Part shown: one piece after another, positions 60,242 to 64,000 of the stretch
How positions within the stretch are numbered: position 1 is the stretch's first letter
Layout of the letters: each line of letters starts with the position of its first letter
Source of the DNA: Megachile rotundata
Taxonomy: Eukaryota; Arthropoda; Insecta; Hymenoptera; Megachilidae
Length of the DNA: 64,000 nt
Direction of reading: 5' to 3'
Assembly (NCBI RefSeq): GCF_050947335.1
Contig: NW_027473314.1
Location: forward strand, 5,022,001-5,086,000
Program-made: the position numbers and the translations under genes
Notes under the pieces: generated by a model
The model's database searches: none
What the model was told of the DNA's origin: nothing
Seen by the model: the letters and a program-made list of their open reading frames with translations, nothing else

Positions 60242-63013
60242 TCACAATCATACAATCACAATCATACAATCACAATCATACAATCACAATCATACAAATA
60301 ACATCATACAAATAAAATCATACAACCACAATCATACAATCACAATCATACAATCACAGTCATACAATCACAGTCATACAATCACAATCATACAATCACA
60401 ATCATACAAATAACATCATACAAATAAAATCATACAACCACAATCATACAATCACAATCATACAATCACAGTCACACAATCACAGTCATACAATCACAAT
60501 CATACAATCGCAATCATACAATCGCAATGTCACAATCACTATCATACAATCACAATCATACAATCACAATCATACAATCACAATCATACAATCACAATCA
60601 TACAATCACAATCATACAATCACAACCATACAATCACGATCATAAAATCACGATCATACAATCACGATCATACAATCACGATCATACAATCACAATCATA
60701 CAATCACAATCATACAATCGCAATATTACAATCGCAATCATACAATCGCAAAGTCACAATCACTATCATACAATCACAATCATACAATCACAATCATACA
60801 ATCACAATCATACAATCACAATCATATAATCACAATCATACAAACGCAATCATACAATCACAATCATATAATCACAATTATACAATCACAATCATACAAT
60901 CACAAGCATACAATCACAATCATACAATCACAATCATACAATCACAATCATACAATCTCAATCATGCAATCACAATCATACAATCAAAATCATACAACCA
61001 CAATCATACAATCACAATCATACAATCACAATCATACAATCACAATCATATAATCACAATCATGCAATCACAATCATACAATCACAATCATACAATCACA
61101 ATCATATAATCACAATCATGCAATCACAATCATACAATCAACATCATACAATCACAATCATACAGTCGCAATCATGCAATCACAATAATACAATCACAAT
61201 CATACAATTAAAATCATACAATCACAATCATACAATCACAATCATACAATCACAATCATACAATCACAATCATACAATCGCAATCATACAATCGCAATGT
61301 CACAATCACTATCATACAATCACAATCATACAATCACAATCATACAATCACAATCATACTATCACAATCATACAATCACAGTCATACAATCACAATCATA
61401 CAATCGCAATCATACAATCGCAGTGTCACAATCACTATCGTACAATCACAATCATACAATCACAATCATACAATCACAATCATACAATCACAATCATACA
61501 ATAACGACCATACAATCACGATCATACAATCACAATCATACAATCGCAATATTACAATCGCAATCATACAATCACAATCATACAATTAAAATCATACAAT
61601 CACAATCATACAATGGCAATCATACAATCACAATCATACAATCATAATCATACAATCACAATCATACAATCACAATCATACAATCACAATCATACAATCA
61701 CAATCATATAATCACAGTCATACAATCGCAATATTACAATCGCAATCATACAATCACAAACATCCAATTAAAATCATACAATCGCAATCATACAATGACA
61801 ATCATACAATCACAATCATACAATCACAATCATACAATCACAATCATACAATCACAATCATACAATCACAATCATATAATCACAATCATGCAATTAAAAT
61901 CATACAATCACAATCATACAATCACAATCATACAATCACAATCATGCAATCACAATCATACAATCACAATCATACAATCACAATCATACAATAAAAGTCA
62001 TACAATCACAATCATACAATGACAATCATACAATCAAAATCATACAATCACAATCATACAAACACAATCATACAATCACAGTCATGCAATCACAATCATA
62101 CAATCGCAATCATACAATCGCAATATCACAATCACTATCATACAATAACAATCATACAATCACAGTCATACAATCACAATCATACAATCACAATCATACA
62201 ATCACAATCATACAATCACAATCATACAAACGCAATCATACAATCACAATCATATAATCACAATCATACAATCACAATCATTCAACCACAAGCATACAAT
62301 CACAATCATACAATCACAATCATACAATCACAATCATACAATCTCAATCATGCAATCACAATCATACAATCAAAATCATATAATCACAATCATACAATCA
62401 CAATCATACAATCACAATCATACAATCACAATCATACAATCACAATCATACAATCACAATCATACAATCACAATCATACAATCACAATCATACAATTAAA
62501 ATCATACAATTAGAATCATACAATCACAATCATACAATGACAATCATACAATCACAATCATACAATCACAATCATACAATCACAATCATACAAATAACAT
62601 CATACAAATAAAATCATACAACCACAATCATACAATCACAATCATACAATCACAGTCATACAATCACAGTCATACAATCGCAATCATACAATCGCAATCA
62701 TACAATCGCAATGTCACAATCACTATTATACAATCACAATCATACAATCGCAATATTACAATCGCAATCATACAATCGCAAAGTCACAATCACTATCATA
62801 CAATCACAATCATACAAACAAAATCATACAATCACAATCATACAATCACAATCATACAATCCCAATCATACAATCCCAATCATTCAACCTCAATCATACA
62901 ATCACAATCATACAATCACAATCATATAATCACAATCATACAATCACAATCATACAATCACCATCATACAATCACAATCATACAATCACCATCATACAAT
63001 CACAATCATACAA

Positions 63014-63111
63014 TCATAATCATGTAATCACACTCATTAAATTGCAATCACACAATCGCAATCATACAAACACAATCATAAAATCGCAATCATACAATCG
63101 CAATGTCACAA
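63014..63111 (+). repeat. 98-bp landmark block, copy 24
   Basis: 3,542 bp after copy 23; last landmark in the window. Confidence 0.92.
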
Positions 63112-63587
63112 TCACAATCATACAATCACAATCATACAAACGCAATCATACAATCACAATCATATAATCACAATTATACAATCACAATCATACAATCACA
63201 AGCATACAATCACAATCATACAATCACAATCATACAATCACAATCATACAATCTCAATCATGCAATCACAATCATACAATCAAAATCATATAATCACAAT
63301 CATACAATCACAATCATACAATCACAATCATACAATCACAATCATACAATTAAAATCATACAATCACAATCATACAATCACAATCATACAATCACAATCA
63401 TGCAATCACAATCATACAATCACAATCATACAATAAAAGTCATACAATCACAATCATACAATGACAATCATACAATCACAATCATACAAACACAATCATA
63501 CAATCACAGTCATGCAATCACAATCATACAATCGCAATCATACAATCGCAATATCACAATCACTATCATACAATAACAATCATACAA

Positions 63588-63755
63588 TCACGATCATACA
63601 ATCACGATCATACAATCACGATCATACAATCACGATCATACAATCACGATCATACAATCACGATCATACAATTACGATCATACAATCACGATCATACAAT
63701 CACGATCATAGAATCACGATCATACAATCACGATCATACAATCACGATCATACAA
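63588..63755 (+). repeat. CGATC-type run, 12 monomers
   Basis: One monomer shorter than its sister at 60,060, with which it shares the TTACGATCAT seventh monomer. Confidence 0.92.
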
Positions 63756-64000
63756 TCACAATCATACAATCACAATCATACAATCACAATCATACAAATA
63801 ACATCATACAAATAAAATCATACAACCACAATCATACAATCACAATCATACAATCACAGTCATACAATCACAGTCATACAATCACAATCATACAATCACA
63901 ATCATACAAATAACATCATACAAATAAAATCATACAACCACAATCATACAATCACAATCATACAATCACAACCATACAATCACAATCATACACTCACAAT

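Larger units (their letters stand above)
57114..61117 (+). repeat. About 4-kb direct duplication, copy 1
   Basis: Matches 61,118 onward at 4,004 bp (286 monomers). The private TAACGACCAT monomer at 57,498 recurs at 61,502. After about 58.4 kb the offset becomes 4,060 bp. Copy 1 also contains an internal 518-bp tandem duplication (58.9-59.9 kb) that copy 2 lacks. Confidence 0.87.
1..64000 (+). repeat. 14-bp satellite DNA array filling the window
   Basis: The consensus monomer is TCACAATCATACAA (7 A, 4 C, 3 T, no G on this strand; 28.6% GC). Sampling the register every 420 bp (30 monomers) shows the same phase from base 1 to about 51.19 kb, then a constant shift of -1 to the end. Recurrent variants include TCACGATCAT, TCGCAATCAT, TCACAGTCAT, TTAAAATCAT, TAAAAGTCAT, TGACAATCAT, TCACCATCAT, TCGCAATATTAC and TCACAAGCAT. 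These are ordered into cassettes that are themselves duplicated, so this is a higher-order satellite and not a homogeneous microsatellite. No non-satellite segment of any length was found. The array continues past both window edges. Eukaryotic heterochromatin is inferred from length and structure; the species is unknown. Confidence 0.98.
61118..64000 (+). repeat. About 4-kb direct duplication, copy 2 (cut by window end)
   Basis: Repeats copy 1 from 57,114. It reads CATACTATC near 61,346 where copy 1 has CCTACTATC, and TTAGAATCAT near 62,511 where copy 1 has TTAAAATCAT. It lacks the 518-bp internal duplication and is still in progress at base 64,000. Confidence 0.86.

Noticed and set aside
1..64000. 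Asn/His/Gln/Ser-rich peptide as an ice-binding, amyloid or metal-binding repeat protein
   Set aside because: The peptide is a direct consequence of the 14-bp DNA repeat in any frame; no promoter, signal peptide or non-repeat terminus exists in the window.
1..64000. CRISPR array (short direct repeats)
   Set aside because: There are no spacers of unique sequence; the units are directly adjacent 14-mers and no cas genes are present.
1..64000. Telomeric repeat
   Set aside because: The unit does not match telomere-type G-rich repeats, and variants and higher-order cassettes are not typical of telomerase products.
1..64000. UGUAUGAU on the reverse strand as an array of PUF-protein binding sites
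   Set aside because: It fits only a relaxed UGURNNAU pattern and differs from the Pumilio consensus UGUANAUA; transcription is unproven, so I do not claim it.

Overview
The whole 64 kb window is one uninterrupted tandem satellite array. The basic unit is a 14-bp monomer, TCACAATCATACAA on the + strand, repeated about 4,571 times. The array runs off both ends of the window. I see no protein-coding gene, RNA gene, transposon, CRISPR array, promoter or unique-sequence island. This points to heterochromatin of a eukaryote (centromeric, pericentromeric, sex- or B-chromosome type) from a long-read assembly. The sequence alone does not identify the species, and I do not recognise the monomer as a named satellite.

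The stop-free stretches on the + strand (up to about 1.36 kb) are a by-product of composition. The consensus contains no stop codon in any forward frame. Because 14 and 3 share no factor, all three frames give the same 14-residue peptide period (based on NHNHTITIIQSQSY). The reverse strand has a TGA in every monomer. None of these is called as a gene.

The structure of interest is the higher-order organisation. Point variants of the monomer are arranged in recurring cassettes. Three cassette classes are useful. A-type carries a 98-bp landmark of seven mostly variant monomers (24 complete copies). B-type is marked by CCACAGTCTTACAA (15 copies). C-type is marked by paired TAAAAGTCAT monomers. 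Runs of 7-14 consecutive CGATC-bearing monomers (30 runs) recur in fixed cassette contexts. Layout: 1-2.97 kb A/B cassettes; 2.97-5.2 kb C-type with a 490-bp local duplication; 5.2-15.6 kb and 15.6-26.9 kb two copies of a large (10.4-11.3 kb) direct duplication; 25.8-29.5 kb a 1,554-bp tandem duplication (two copies plus a partial third); 29.5-34.6 and 34.6-39 kb a 5,180-bp direct duplication; 39-49 kb a compartment without the landmark, with short local duplications; 49-57 kb a mosaic of A, B and C pieces, including the only 13-bp monomer and the most diverged island; 57.1-61.1 and 61.1-64 kb a roughly 4-kb direct duplication.

The 14-bp phase is kept without net change from base 1 to about 51,194, shifts by exactly one base in a single 13-bp monomer (51,195-51,207), and is then kept to the end. 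Duplications and deletions between cassettes are all whole numbers of monomers. This fits in-register unequal exchange or gene conversion as the force shaping the array.
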